This document shows positions 7,667 to 14,947 of a stretch of 26,067 bases of DNA, in pieces. The position numbers and the translations under genes were made by a program. Position 1 is the stretch's first letter, and the number at the start of each line of letters is the position of its first letter. A model generated the notes under the pieces. It had not been told where the DNA came from, did no database searches, and saw only the letters and a list, made by a program, of their open reading frames with translations. Source of the stretch: JBHHXG01 sp046756985 (GTDB lineage: Bacteria > Pseudomonadota > Zetaproteobacteria > Mariprofundales > Mariprofundaceae); assembly GCA_046756985.1 (NCBI GenBank), contig JBHHXG010000021.1:1-26067 (forward strand), in the 5' to 3' direction.

Positions 7667-8238
7667 ACAACCCCTTCACAGCCAAAGGCCATGAGCAACG
7701 CCAGCATCGGCGCGCCCGAATTGATGCGACCCGAATGCAACCATTGCATGGCCTGACGGCGCGATACCCAGTGAATCCGGATATCTTCATGTTCGTGTGA
7801 GATTCCGCCGCCATCGGCCACTGGTGATCCCCGGTCAACCTCGCCCAGAAACAGATCAATACACTCAGATGACCCCCCGGGGGTGGAATAGTAGCGGCCG
7901 AGATGCTGCAAAGTGGCAGGCTCATACCCCGCTTCCTCAACGGCTTCGCGCCGTGCCGCCGCCTCTGCATCCTCCCCCTCATCAATCATACCAGCGACTA
8001 TTTCAATCAGCCATGCTTCATCGCCTCTTACGGCAGGACCGATACGGAACTGTTCAATCAGCAGCACTTCATTTCGGGCCGGATCAAACAGCAGCACAGC
8101 AACTGCATCGCCGCGCTCCAGATGCTCCCGGCAAATGGTTTGTGTGCCGCCATTAAAACATTCGTGTTCAACGGTATAGGCATCAAGCCTGAAAAAACCC
8201 CGATGTAATCGCTTTTGATCGATCAGATTGAATCGCAT
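7654..8238 (-). CDS. nudF: Nudix hydrolase, ADP-ribose pyrophosphatase-like
   Basis: This is a probable cytoplasmic ADP-sugar diphosphatase hydrolysing ADP-ribose to AMP and ribose 5-phosphate. The 194-residue product contains a complete Nudix box (GMIDEGEDAEAAARREAVEE followed by AGY) with the metal-binding REXXEE glutamates. Before the box is FRIGPAV...WLIEIVAG and after it YYSTPGGSSECIDLFLGEV, both characteristic of the NudF/ADPRase subfamily. The start at 8238 has GGAGG seven nt upstream; an in-frame upstream extension lacks such a site. NudE-type activity cannot be excluded from sequence alone. Confidence 0.88.
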   Translation of the reverse strand: MRFNLIDQKRLHRGFFRLDAYTVEHECFNGGTQTICREHLERGDAVAVLLFDPARNEVLLIEQFRIGPAVRGDEAWLIEIVAGMIDEGEDAEAAARREAVEEAGYEPATLQHLGRYYSTPGGSSECIDLFLGEVDRGSPVADGGGISHEHEDIRIHWVSRRQAMQWLHSGRINSGAPMLALLMAFGCEGVVKSA

Positions 8239-8318
8239 ATCCGTTCCTCCATGACATGGCATGATGAGATAGCAAAGCTACTGCATCCCCGTGCGTTTGA
8301 CAGGTCAGCAATGTTTCA

Positions 8319-8348
8319 CTGACAAAGTTTTGCCCTGGCTGCTAGACT
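8319..8348 (+). promoter_or_regulatory. Candidate promoter of the two-component operon, possibly leaderless
   Basis: CTGACA (8319-8324) and an extended -10 TGCTAGACT (core TAGACT at 8343-8348) are separated by 18 bp. The -10 core ends only 7 nt before the regulator ATG, so transcription would start at or next to the ATG. No Shine-Dalgarno sequence precedes that ATG, consistent with a leaderless message. The upstream repeats TTTGACAGGTCA and TTTCACTGACAAA could be binding sites for the regulator itself. Confidence 0.4.
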
Positions 8349-8355
8349 CCGGTTC

Positions 8356-9039
8356 ATGAAAATACTGGTTGTAGAAGATGAGGAGCGTGTCGCCCAGTTC
8401 ATTCAAAAAGGTCTGAAGGAAGAAGGCCATGCCGTCGATGTGTCCCACGACGGGGAGGACGGCGGCTTTCTGGCTGAAGTCAACGACTATGACCTGATCA
8501 TCCTTGACCTGATGTTGCCGAAGAAAAACGGCCTTGTGGTATGCCGGGAGATCCGCGAACGCGGCGTGGCCACGCCGGTGCTGATGCTGACGGCGCGTGA
8601 CAGCGTCGAGGACAAGGTTCGAGGCCTGGATGCTGGGGCGGACGACTATCTCCCCAAGCCATTTGCATTTGAAGAATTGCTGGCACGCGTACGCGCCCTG
8701 CTGCGCCGCCGCTCGGAAACCAAGACACCAACGCTTAAAATGGCCGATCTCGAACTGGATCCAATCAGCCGGCGGGTCACGCGGTCCGGCCAGGCGATCC
8801 GGTTGACCACCAAGGAATACGCGCTGCTTGAATATCTGTTGCGCAGCCCGAAAAAGGTGCTTTCACGCACACTGATCGGTGAGCATGTATGGGATATGAA
8901 TTTTGATCCCGAAAGCAATGTCATCGACGTCTATGTCAGCCACCTGCGTGCCAAGATAGACAAGGGCTTCGAGCCGCCCCTGATTCACACGCTGCGTGGC
9001 CAGGGCTATATCCTGACCGATGACGCACCACCGGCCTGA
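8356..9039 (+). CDS. OmpR/PhoB-family response regulator
   Basis: This is a DNA-binding response regulator of 227 residues. The receiver (about 1-115) has LVVEDEERV, phospho-Asp in LIILDLMLPKKNG, LMLTARD and the lysine in DDYLPKPFAFEEL. The C-terminal winged helix (about 128-222) has RLTTKEYALLEYLL, the recognition-helix region VIDVYVSHLRAKID and the wing IHTLRGQGYIL. It most resembles the CusR/CopR/IrlR metal-responsive group, but the inducer cannot be read from the sequence. It lacks a ribosome-binding site. The downstream kinase gene lies in the same frame after a single TGA, which forms part of a TGAGG motif. Confidence 0.93.
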   Translation: MKILVVEDEERVAQFIQKGLKEEGHAVDVSHDGEDGGFLAEVNDYDLIILDLMLPKKNGLVVCREIRERGVATPVLMLTARDSVEDKVRGLDAGADDYLPKPFAFEELLARVRALLRRRSETKTPTLKMADLELDPISRRVTRSGQAIRLTTKEYALLEYLLRSPKKVLSRTLIGEHVWDMNFDPESNVIDVYVSHLRAKIDKGFEPPLIHTLRGQGYILTDDAPPA

Positions 9040-9048
9040 GGTTGTAAA

Positions 9049-10551
9049 CTGCTGAAATCCAGCCCTTCGGGATTTATTAACCGCCTCCGGTCGAATATAT
9101 TCAATACCTTTCGCGGCCGCCTGGCGCTACTGTATATTGTTCTCGAATTCGGCACTCTCGTTTTTGCCGGCCTGCTGCTGTACGTCGTTTTGTCACAGCA
9201 GGTTTACAGGGCGGTGGATGAACAGCTTGCAGAACAGGCGCAAAGCATTGTCAAGGAACTGGAGAATTCCCCCTTCTATTTCTGGCCAGGCCACTTGAAC
9301 AGCTTTGTGAATCACTATCAGGGCTCGGTGAACCTTGTCGGCGCAAACGGGCTGATGCTCTATACATCATCTGATAAGGTATTAATCGGGCGCGGCGGCG
9401 ATGAAGTCAGTAAGGCCCTGGGCAAGACCATGAAAGATAACCAGCCCACTTTCGCCTCAACGCAATCGCTGCTGCGCAAGGACAATATGCGCGTGCTGGT
9501 GGCGCCTGTGCACCGCGCCAATCGCACCGTAGCCATTTTGATTCTCAGCCGCAGCACCAGCGAAATTCAGGGCTTTTTCCAGCAGCTGTATCTGCTCGGC
9601 GGCATCCTTGGCCTGCTTTCCATGATCATCAGTGCTGCTGCCGGTTATCTGATGGCAAAGCGGGCGCTTACTCCGATTCATGAAATCACCAGCACCGCCC
9701 GCGCCGTCGCTTCCGGTGATCTGTCCAAGCGCCTTACCTCAGATGTACAGGACAAGGAAATTCGTGTGCTCATCCGCGCCCTGAACAAAATGTTTGAAGA
9801 CCTGGAAGCCAGTTTTCAGTCACAGAAACGCTTTACTGCCGATGCCTCGCATGAACTTCGGCTACCGCTGACCATTATGAAGGGTGAAATCGAGGTAGCG
9901 CTGCGCCGCAAACGCAAAGCCGGTGAATATGAACATGTATTACGGCAACAGCTGGGTATCATTGAACGTATTGAGCGCATTGTGAACGACCTGTTAACAC
10001 TTGCACGTGCCGACGCCGGTCAGCTTGAGCTGATTCAGGAAGAAATTGATTTGTCTCTGTTGCTGCAGGAAGCCGGCCAGCACCATCTTGCCCTGTTTGC
10101 CAGTAATCATATCAACATGGATCTTGATATAGACGACGGATTGGCCGTGATGGGTGATGCCGGGCATATTGAACGCATCATCTTTAACTTACTGAACAAT
10201 GCCTTCAAACATGCGCCGGCGCACTCCACTGTTTCTCTGTCGGCGCATGCCAATGAAGGAGAAGCACTGATCTGCGTTGAGGATGAAGGACCAGGCATCG
10301 AACAGGAACAGCAGCAGCACCTTTTTGACCGTTTTTTCCGCGCCGATGATGCCCGCTGCCGTAAAGAAGGCGAGGGCGCCGGGCTGGGACTGGCAATCTG
10401 CAAACGTATTGTAACAGCCCATCAGGGAGATATCTGGGTTGAAAGCACGCCCGGAGAGGGCGCCAGTTTCTTTGTGCGGCTGCCGTTGATCGAGACAGAT
10501 TCCGGGCACATCGAGCGTCTGGGAACTCTGCTCCAGGCTTCGAATCACTGA
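9049..10551 (+). CDS. Sensor histidine kinase, apparently with a non-canonical start
   Basis: This is a membrane sensor kinase paired with the preceding regulator. In-frame sequence from 9049 encodes a basic N-terminus, a first membrane helix (about residues 29-48, LYIVLEFGTLVFAGLLLYVV), a periplasmic sensor of about 130 residues, a second helix (LGGILGLLSMIISAAAGYL), HAMP, HisKA with SHELRLPLT (His about 268), and HATPase (NLLNNAFKHA, VEDEGPGIE, GAGLGLAICKRI). No ATG, GTG or TTG lies in frame between the regulator's TGA (9037) and a TTG at 9190, which is after the first helix. I place the start at CTG 9049, seven nt after TGAGG. CTG 9052 or ATT 9076 are alternatives. The gene itself is certain; the start is inferred. 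Confidence 0.85.
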   Translation: MLKSSPSGFINRLRSNIFNTFRGRLALLYIVLEFGTLVFAGLLLYVVLSQQVYRAVDEQLAEQAQSIVKELENSPFYFWPGHLNSFVNHYQGSVNLVGANGLMLYTSSDKVLIGRGGDEVSKALGKTMKDNQPTFASTQSLLRKDNMRVLVAPVHRANRTVAILILSRSTSEIQGFFQQLYLLGGILGLLSMIISAAAGYLMAKRALTPIHEITSTARAVASGDLSKRLTSDVQDKEIRVLIRALNKMFEDLEASFQSQKRFTADASHELRLPLTIMKGEIEVALRRKRKAGEYEHVLRQQLGIIERIERIVNDLLTLARADAGQLELIQEEIDLSLLLQEAGQHHLALFASNHINMDLDIDDGLAVMGDAGHIERIIFNLLNNAFKHAPAHSTVSLSAHANEGEALICVEDEGPGIEQEQQQHLFDRFFRADDARCRKEGEGAGLGLAICKRIVTAHQGDIWVESTPGEGASFFVRLPLIETDSGHIERLGTLLQASNH

Positions 10552-10563
10552 GCATCAATGAAA

Positions 10564-10594
10564 AAGGGCCGCAGCATGCTGCGGCCCTTGTAAA
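10564..10594 (-). terminator. Perfect 26-bp palindromic terminator
   Basis: AAGGGCCGCAGCA is followed directly by its exact reverse complement (10564-10589). On the minus strand the hairpin is followed by TTTTT, making a strong intrinsic terminator for the TolB-like gene pair. On the plus strand, after the kinase gene, it is followed by TTGTAAAC, a weaker tail. It probably serves both convergent transcripts. Confidence 0.85.
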
Positions 10595-10605
10595 CATTCA
10601 GATGT

Positions 10606-11658
10606 TTATTTTCCGCTCGGCATAGCAATGCTCCAGATATGAAACCCGCCGACACTGCCCTTGACCTGTCGCGCCGTTTTTAATTCCTTGGAAACTTTGC
10701 GATCCGAATGGAAATAGACACGGCCGTTGGGAGCAACACTGGCACCACCGTCACGGGCTTTATCCAACGTCAATTGACTCAGATTGCGCCCATTGCGGTC
10801 TATGGCCCAGATATCCCAGTTGCTGTGGGAAGGTGTGCGCATATCCGCCTGACTTCGATTCGATGTAAACACAATCCACTTTCCGTCCGGACTCCATGCC
10901 GGCTGAACATCAATACTGCGTGCATCGGTCAACTGCACCAACTCGGAACCATCCACACGCATCATAAACAAATGCTGGCTACGCCCGGCAGCCATCGAAA
11001 ATACGACCCAGTTGCCATCCGGCGAAACAGCCGGATTCGTACCCTCACTGAGCACCTGCTCAGCGCCATTTTGTTGAACACGTATGATCTGGGCGCGATA
11101 ACCCGTAGCGCTCCAGTTGGCAAAAACATCGTGCCTTGTGCGCCGGACAGCCTGACGGCTTGCTTCCTGATTCAGTCTCACGGCAATGATACTTCCGTCC
11201 TTCAGCAGTATGGGCTGAGTCAACTGCCCGTTCAGTGAATGCAAACGCCGCAGTACGCCCCGGCCATCGGCCGCCTTTTCCCATAGTCCCAGGCCACCAG
11301 CACGCTTTGAAAGAAAGGTGACCTGCCCGTTTCCGTGCCAGGCAAAGGAATCGGGCGCATGCGAATCATCACTGACAACATTGACCGGATCGCCATTTTC
11401 CAGAAGACGGCGCGAAATCATCATAGACTTACGCTTGCTGACCACCACCAGCATTGTCTTCCCGTCTGGAGACACCTTTGGATACAACTCGGATTCTCCT
11501 GGCTCCAGAGTCAGTAAACGGGCGTCATCCGCCGGCAGCTTCGCCTTTGCCTTGCTCTTGCCTGATGTCACAGGCTTCAGCCAGTCCAGAAAGTCTGCAG
11601 CCTGTGAGGTCGGAACAGCGACAAACAGCGCCAGAATCATCATGGATACACGCAACAT
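10606..11658 (-). CDS. Secreted TolB-like beta-propeller protein (second of a tandem pair)
   Basis: The 350-residue product starts with a cleavable signal peptide (MLRVSMMILALFVAVP, predicted cut after SQA), so it should act in the periplasm. The mature part carries WD40-like/PD40 propeller blades with the TolB-type signature: YPKVSPDGKTMLVVVSKR, NPAVSPDGNWVVFS, QPAWSPDGKWIVFTSNRS and VAPNGRVYFHSDR. It lacks the TolB N-terminal domain and no tolQRA or pal gene is nearby, so a Tol-Pal role is unlikely. The ATG at 11658 has AGGAGA upstream; the frame is open further upstream but overlaps the preceding gene. Ligand or partner is unknown. Confidence 0.85.
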   Translation of the reverse strand: MLRVSMMILALFVAVPTSQAADFLDWLKPVTSGKSKAKAKLPADDARLLTLEPGESELYPKVSPDGKTMLVVVSKRKSMMISRRLLENGDPVNVVSDDSHAPDSFAWHGNGQVTFLSKRAGGLGLWEKAADGRGVLRRLHSLNGQLTQPILLKDGSIIAVRLNQEASRQAVRRTRHDVFANWSATGYRAQIIRVQQNGAEQVLSEGTNPAVSPDGNWVVFSMAAGRSQHLFMMRVDGSELVQLTDARSIDVQPAWSPDGKWIVFTSNRSQADMRTPSHSNWDIWAIDRNGRNLSQLTLDKARDGGASVAPNGRVYFHSDRKVSKELKTARQVKGSVGGFHIWSIAMPSGK

Positions 11659-11690
11659 TTCAAATCTCCTTTTATCCGGTTTCATTCGAT

Positions 11691-12803
11691 TTAATGCGGC
11701 AGCCGGACTTGCCAGATATTCCATTCTGAAATGGTGGCAGCCTGAGGTTTTTTTGGATTCCGGTTGGAGTGGAACAGCACCGTTTTTGTATCCTTCCAGG
11801 CCGGACCGCCGTCGGTGGCCTTCGGCGCATTGGTCAGGCGTATAACACGGTTCGTTTTTAGATCCATGGTATAAACCGACGTAAGACGAACATCACCTTT
11901 ACTGTCGCGATTCGATATGAATGCGATTTTGCTGCCATCCGGACTCCAGGCCGGCTCGAATTCACCAAACCGGGTTGACGTCAGTTGTGTCAATGAACCG
12001 CCATCCACGTTTTGCAACCACAGGTCATAATTACCGCCTGTCACACGCACAAACACGATCCGCTTGCCATCCGGGGAAACCGCACCATTTAATGCATTCG
12101 GGATCATCATCAGTTGACTGCTTTTACGGTCAAAGATAAACAGCGATGGTGGGAAAAACTTGCTGACGTTGCCAGGGGCGGTTGCCGCATAGCCCGCCTT
12201 GTAACGGAAGGCGTCCGAGCTATACATGCGCCAGGTCTGCCCGACCAGTTCCTCATGCATAAAGCCGTCGCTATAATCATCCAGCACTTTAGCGCGACGT
12301 GTTTTTTCCAGTGATGTGTCAAAGCACCAGACACGGCCATTGGCCGACGCCTTCAGATTGGCCGGCATCAGTGCATGAGTGAAAGTGCCCATATTGGCGA
12401 TGGCAATATGGCCATCGCCATGCGCCTGCCGCATCCATGCGCCAATGGGGCCCATACGGTTACTGATATAGCCTATGGCGCCATCCTGCAGCGCCACACC
12501 AAAACGGATCGCCTCTTTGGGCAGGTCCGGCTTGATCTCACGCCCGATGGTTGAAGGCGTCACTCTGGAAACGCGTACAACGCTGTACTGATTTTTCTTG
12601 CGCTGACTGTAAACCAGAAAATCTCCGGCCACAGACGGGTACACTTCATCGATATGCTGACTGGCAATCACCGGATTGACCGGATACAGCGGCTCCGGAA
12701 TTTTCTGGGCCCGCTTTCCAAACTGGGCGGCGGCTACCGGCTGGGTCATAAGCACAAGGACAGCCAGGACAGCCATCCAATTACGGGATTTCTGTGCATA
12801 CAT
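11691..12803 (-). CDS. Secreted TolB-like beta-propeller protein (first of a tandem pair)
   Basis: The 370-residue product has an N-terminal signal peptide (basic MYAQKSRNW, a hydrophobic core, then QPVAAAQF). Propeller blades include EVYPSVAGDFLVYSQR, NGAVSPDGKRIVFVRV, FEPAWSPDGSKIAFISNRD and GGPAWKDTKTVLFHSNRN. It is a paralogue of the following gene: both end with a W-x-I-W strand (WNIWQVRLP here, HIWSIAMP there) and share the blade motifs, but the middle of the protein differs. GGAGAG lies at good spacing before the ATG at 12803. The two genes are 32 nt apart and end at a shared strong terminator. Function is not known. Confidence 0.85.
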   Translation of the reverse strand: MYAQKSRNWMAVLAVLVLMTQPVAAAQFGKRAQKIPEPLYPVNPVIASQHIDEVYPSVAGDFLVYSQRKKNQYSVVRVSRVTPSTIGREIKPDLPKEAIRFGVALQDGAIGYISNRMGPIGAWMRQAHGDGHIAIANMGTFTHALMPANLKASANGRVWCFDTSLEKTRRAKVLDDYSDGFMHEELVGQTWRMYSSDAFRYKAGYAATAPGNVSKFFPPSLFIFDRKSSQLMMIPNALNGAVSPDGKRIVFVRVTGGNYDLWLQNVDGGSLTQLTSTRFGEFEPAWSPDGSKIAFISNRDSKGDVRLTSVYTMDLKTNRVIRLTNAPKATDGGPAWKDTKTVLFHSNRNPKKPQAATISEWNIWQVRLPH

Positions 12804-12909
12804 AGTCTCTCTCCAATTGTCTCCAAATCAGATTTGAATTGTCATATCATTTGCAAACAGCCAGCAGCTGAATGCGACGCGAAGGTTGGTGTGTTGATGT
12901 TACCATAAA

Positions 12910-12925
12910 AGTGATCCATCTCACA
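12910..12925. promoter_or_regulatory. Crp-type palindrome
   Basis: AGTGATCCATCTCACA matches the Crp/Vfr half-site arrangement (TGTGA, 6 nt, TCACA) in nine of ten core positions. It sits in the 271-bp gap between the divergent TolB-like genes and ilvC, about 150 bp before ilvC and 110 bp before the TolB-like start. No confident -10/-35 pair could be placed relative to it, so which gene it controls is open. Confidence 0.5.
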
Positions 12926-12940
12926 AGTTAAGGTCTTTTA

Positions 12941-13084
12941 ATGGCGGATTTGGAAAATCGGAATAAAACCTGGCTGCCACACATAAAAATCAGCCGTCAA
13001 AAAGAGATGCAGACTGCTGCAAAAACGTTTATCCTGCGCGCCCTTTACGAATATTTTCCGGAGGAGTTTCCAATATGGCTATGA
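12941..13084 (+). CDS. Possible small upstream ORF overlapping the ilvC start
   Basis: An ATG preceded by AAGG (8 nt) opens a 47-codon frame reading MADLENRNKTWLPHIKISRQ and onward, ending in a TGA just inside ilvC, so its end overlaps the ilvC ATG. It is basic and contains no run of Ile, Leu or Val codons, so it is not a classical attenuation leader. It may be a translationally coupled small protein or simply chance. The rest of the 12804-13074 gap holds only the Crp-type palindrome and the ilvC ribosome-binding site. Confidence 0.25.
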   Translation: MADLENRNKTWLPHIKISRQKEMQTAAKTFILRALYEYFPEEFPIWL

Positions 13085-14097
13085 CCGTCTATTACGATGA
13101 TGATGCAGACATCTCAATCATCCAGAGTAAAAAAGTAGCCATCCTTGGTTACGGTTCACAGGGACATGCACACGCTCTGAACCTGAAAGACTCTGGCGTG
13201 GATGTAACAGTCGGACTGCGCAAGGGCTCGGCTTCGTGGAAAAAGGCCGAGAATGAGGGGCTCGCTGTTAAGGAGATTCCCAGTGCCGTGAAAGGCGCGG
13301 ATCTCGTCATGATCCTGTTGCCGGACGAAAATCAGGGCCAGATTTACCGGGATTGTATTGCGCCAAATCTGAAAAAGGGCGCAACACTGGCTTTTGCCCA
13401 CGGACTGAATATTCATTTCTCCATCATTCAGCCGCGTGGCGATGTGGACATCATCATGGTTGCACCCAAGGGTCCGGGACATCTTGTACGCCATACATTC
13501 ACGCAGGGCGGCGGCGTTCCCTCGCTGATCGCAGTGCATCAGGATGTTTCAGGCCGGGCCAAGGCTGTCGCCCTGTCCTACGCCATGGCTAATGGCGGCA
13601 CGCGTGCCGGAACCATTGAAACCACCTTCCGCGATGAATGCGAAACCGACCTGTTTGGCGAGCAGGCCGTACTGTGCGGTGGCGTGACAGCGCTGATCAC
13701 AGCTGGCTTCGAGACGCTGGTCGAGGCGGGTTATCCGCCAGAGATGGCCTATTTTGAATGCCTGCACGAAATGAAACTGATCGTGGACCTGATCTATGAA
13801 GGCGGCATCGCCAATATGCGTTATTCAATCTCCAACACCGCTGAATATGGCGATCTGAAGATTGGACCACGCATCATTACTGAGGAAACAAAAGCCGAAA
13901 TGAAGCGTGTCCTTGCAGAAATCCAGAATGGCGATTTTGTTCGTGACTTTATCGAAGAATGTAATTCCGGCAAGATCGGCATGAATGCCAAGCGTCGTCT
14001 GGCTGCGGAGCATGAAATCGAGCAGGTGGGCGAGCGGCTGCGCGGGATGATGAGTTGGATTGGTGAGTCCAAGATCGTGGACAAGTCAAAAAACTAG
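13075..14097 (+). CDS. ilvC: Ketol-acid reductoisomerase (IlvC), class I
   Basis: IlvC catalyses the Mg-dependent rearrangement and NADPH reduction of acetolactate or acetohydroxybutyrate in valine, leucine and isoleucine synthesis. The 340-residue length is the short class I form. The Rossmann motif ILGYGSQGHAHALNL is at 23-37, followed by VGLRKGSASW (cofactor phosphate loop), VAPKGPGHLVR, TIETTFRDECETDLFGEQ with metal-ligand acidic residues, and the C-terminal knotted domain (ECLHEMKLIVDLIYEGGI, MRYSISNTAEYGD). GGAGGAG precedes the ATG. It appears monocistronic and ends at a strong terminator; ilvBN are not adjacent. Confidence 0.97.
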   Translation: MAMTVYYDDDADISIIQSKKVAILGYGSQGHAHALNLKDSGVDVTVGLRKGSASWKKAENEGLAVKEIPSAVKGADLVMILLPDENQGQIYRDCIAPNLKKGATLAFAHGLNIHFSIIQPRGDVDIIMVAPKGPGHLVRHTFTQGGGVPSLIAVHQDVSGRAKAVALSYAMANGGTRAGTIETTFRDECETDLFGEQAVLCGGVTALITAGFETLVEAGYPPEMAYFECLHEMKLIVDLIYEGGIANMRYSISNTAEYGDLKIGPRIITEETKAEMKRVLAEIQNGDFVRDFIEECNSGKIGMNAKRRLAAEHEIEQVGERLRGMMSWIGESKIVDKSKN

Positions 14098-14124
14098 GGC
14101 CTAGGCTCTCACATTCCTTGTTCC

Positions 14125-14154
14125 GGGGAGGTCAGTGATTGGCCTCCCCTTTTT
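14125..14154 (+). terminator. Intrinsic terminator of ilvC
   Basis: GGGGAGGTCA pairs with TGGCCTCCCC (10 bp including one G-T pair) around a 5-nt loop and is followed by TTTTT. It lies 28 nt after the ilvC stop on the plus strand. Confidence 0.85.
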
Positions 14155-14166
14155 AATTGCAGGGCT

Positions 14167-14191
14167 AGGGAGGCTTGTTCAGAGCCTCCTT
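14167..14191 (-). terminator. Hairpin after the small lipoprotein gene
   Basis: GGAGGCT and AGCCTCC form a 7-bp stem with a 7-nt loop, 9 nt beyond the lipoprotein stop codon. No T-run follows on the minus strand, so its role as a terminator is uncertain. Confidence 0.3.
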
Positions 14192-14199
14192 GGACCAGG

Positions 14200-14400
14200 C
14201 TATTCGATGTCTTCCAGCCTGTCAGTCTGACGCCGGTTGATGGATTGCAGCTGTTTTTCCACCACCTTTTTCTGCTGGATCATGTTGCTACCAGTTAATT
14301 CTCTGGCTGCATCATTCCCAGCCTCTTTTGCCTGTTCGCAGCCACCCAGGAAAAACAGCATGGCGACTACAATCAACACCTTGCCCAATTTTAAAGGCAT
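14200..14400 (-). CDS. Small putative lipoprotein
   Basis: The 66-residue product begins MPLKLGKVLIVVAMLFF and has a lipobox FLGGC with the lipidated cysteine at residue 21. The mature part is about 46 residues, highly charged and probably one helix (KEAGNDAARELTG...KKVVEKQLQSINRR). The start at 14400 is chosen for GGAGGAG upstream; the frame is open back into smpB but that part is shadow. It follows smpB by 16 nt on the same strand. I do not recognise a family; an envelope-anchored helical lipoprotein is all that can be said. Confidence 0.75.
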   Translation of the reverse strand: MPLKLGKVLIVVAMLFFLGGCEQAKEAGNDAARELTGSNMIQQKKVVEKQLQSINRRQTDRLEDIE

Positions 14401-14416
14401 ATGCTCCTCCTGCATC

Positions 14417-14857
14417 TTACATCTTATACCTGCGCTGAATCTCGCGCTTGATGTCCCTCTCTTTTTTATCCTGACGTTTGTCATACAGCTTTTTGCCACG
14501 GCCCAGGCCAATTTCGAGTTTGGCATAGCCGCGTTCGTTGAAATAAAGTTTTAACGGCACAAGCGTCAACCCCTTCTCCTTCAGCTTGCCAATCAGGCGC
14601 TGAATCTCGCGCTTGTGCAGTAACAGTTGGCGCGAACGGGCCGGCTCTTTCGGGTTGTTCATCGCCGCCGGCTTGTACGGACTGATATGACAACCGATCA
14701 ACAGCAGCTTTTCCTTACGGATGATGCAATGCGCCTCGGCCAGATTGGCCTGGCCGGAGCGAATGGATTTGACCTCGGGCCCGGACAGCATGATACCGGC
14801 CTCGAAAGTTTCGAGAATATGGTATTCATGTCGGGCGCGGCGGTTGACAATAGCCAT
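14417..14857 (-). CDS. smpB: SsrA-binding protein SmpB
   Basis: SmpB binds tmRNA and escorts it to stalled ribosomes for trans-translation. The 146-residue product shows NRRARHEYHILETFEAGIML, GPEVKSIRSGQANLAEA, HISPYKPA, the KLLLHKREI-like segment QLLLHKREIQRL, VPLKLYFNERGYAKLEIGL, and the basic tail GKKLYDKRQDKKERDIKREI that inserts into the mRNA channel. Length is slightly under the E. coli protein. No strong ribosome-binding site precedes the ATG. The tmRNA gene ssrA is not in this window. Confidence 0.96.
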   Translation of the reverse strand: MAIVNRRARHEYHILETFEAGIMLSGPEVKSIRSGQANLAEAHCIIRKEKLLLIGCHISPYKPAAMNNPKEPARSRQLLLHKREIQRLIGKLKEKGLTLVPLKLYFNERGYAKLEIGLGRGKKLYDKRQDKKERDIKREIQRRYKM

Positions 14858-14893
14858 GTGGGTGATGCTATGGACTCAGGATAACAGCGTCAG

Positions 14894-14927
14894 CAACAAA
14901 AAAGAGGCGGCCGATGGGCCGCCTCTT
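14894..14927 (-). terminator. Intrinsic terminator of the cytochrome c gene
   Basis: AAGAGGCGGCC and GGCCGCCTCTT form an 11-bp stem with a 4-nt loop. On the minus strand the stem is followed by a run of T. It starts about 20 nt after the cytochrome stop and separates it from smpB. Confidence 0.85.
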
Positions 14928-14947
14928 CAATTAAGCACTTTTGATGC

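Noticed and set aside
10606..12803. Calling the propeller genes tolB of the Tol-Pal system
   Set aside because: No TolB N-terminal domain, two copies, and no tolQRA, pal or cpoB nearby.
12804..13074. Attenuator or riboswitch for ilvC
   Set aside because: No leader peptide with branched-chain codon runs and no terminator hairpin with T-run before ilvC.
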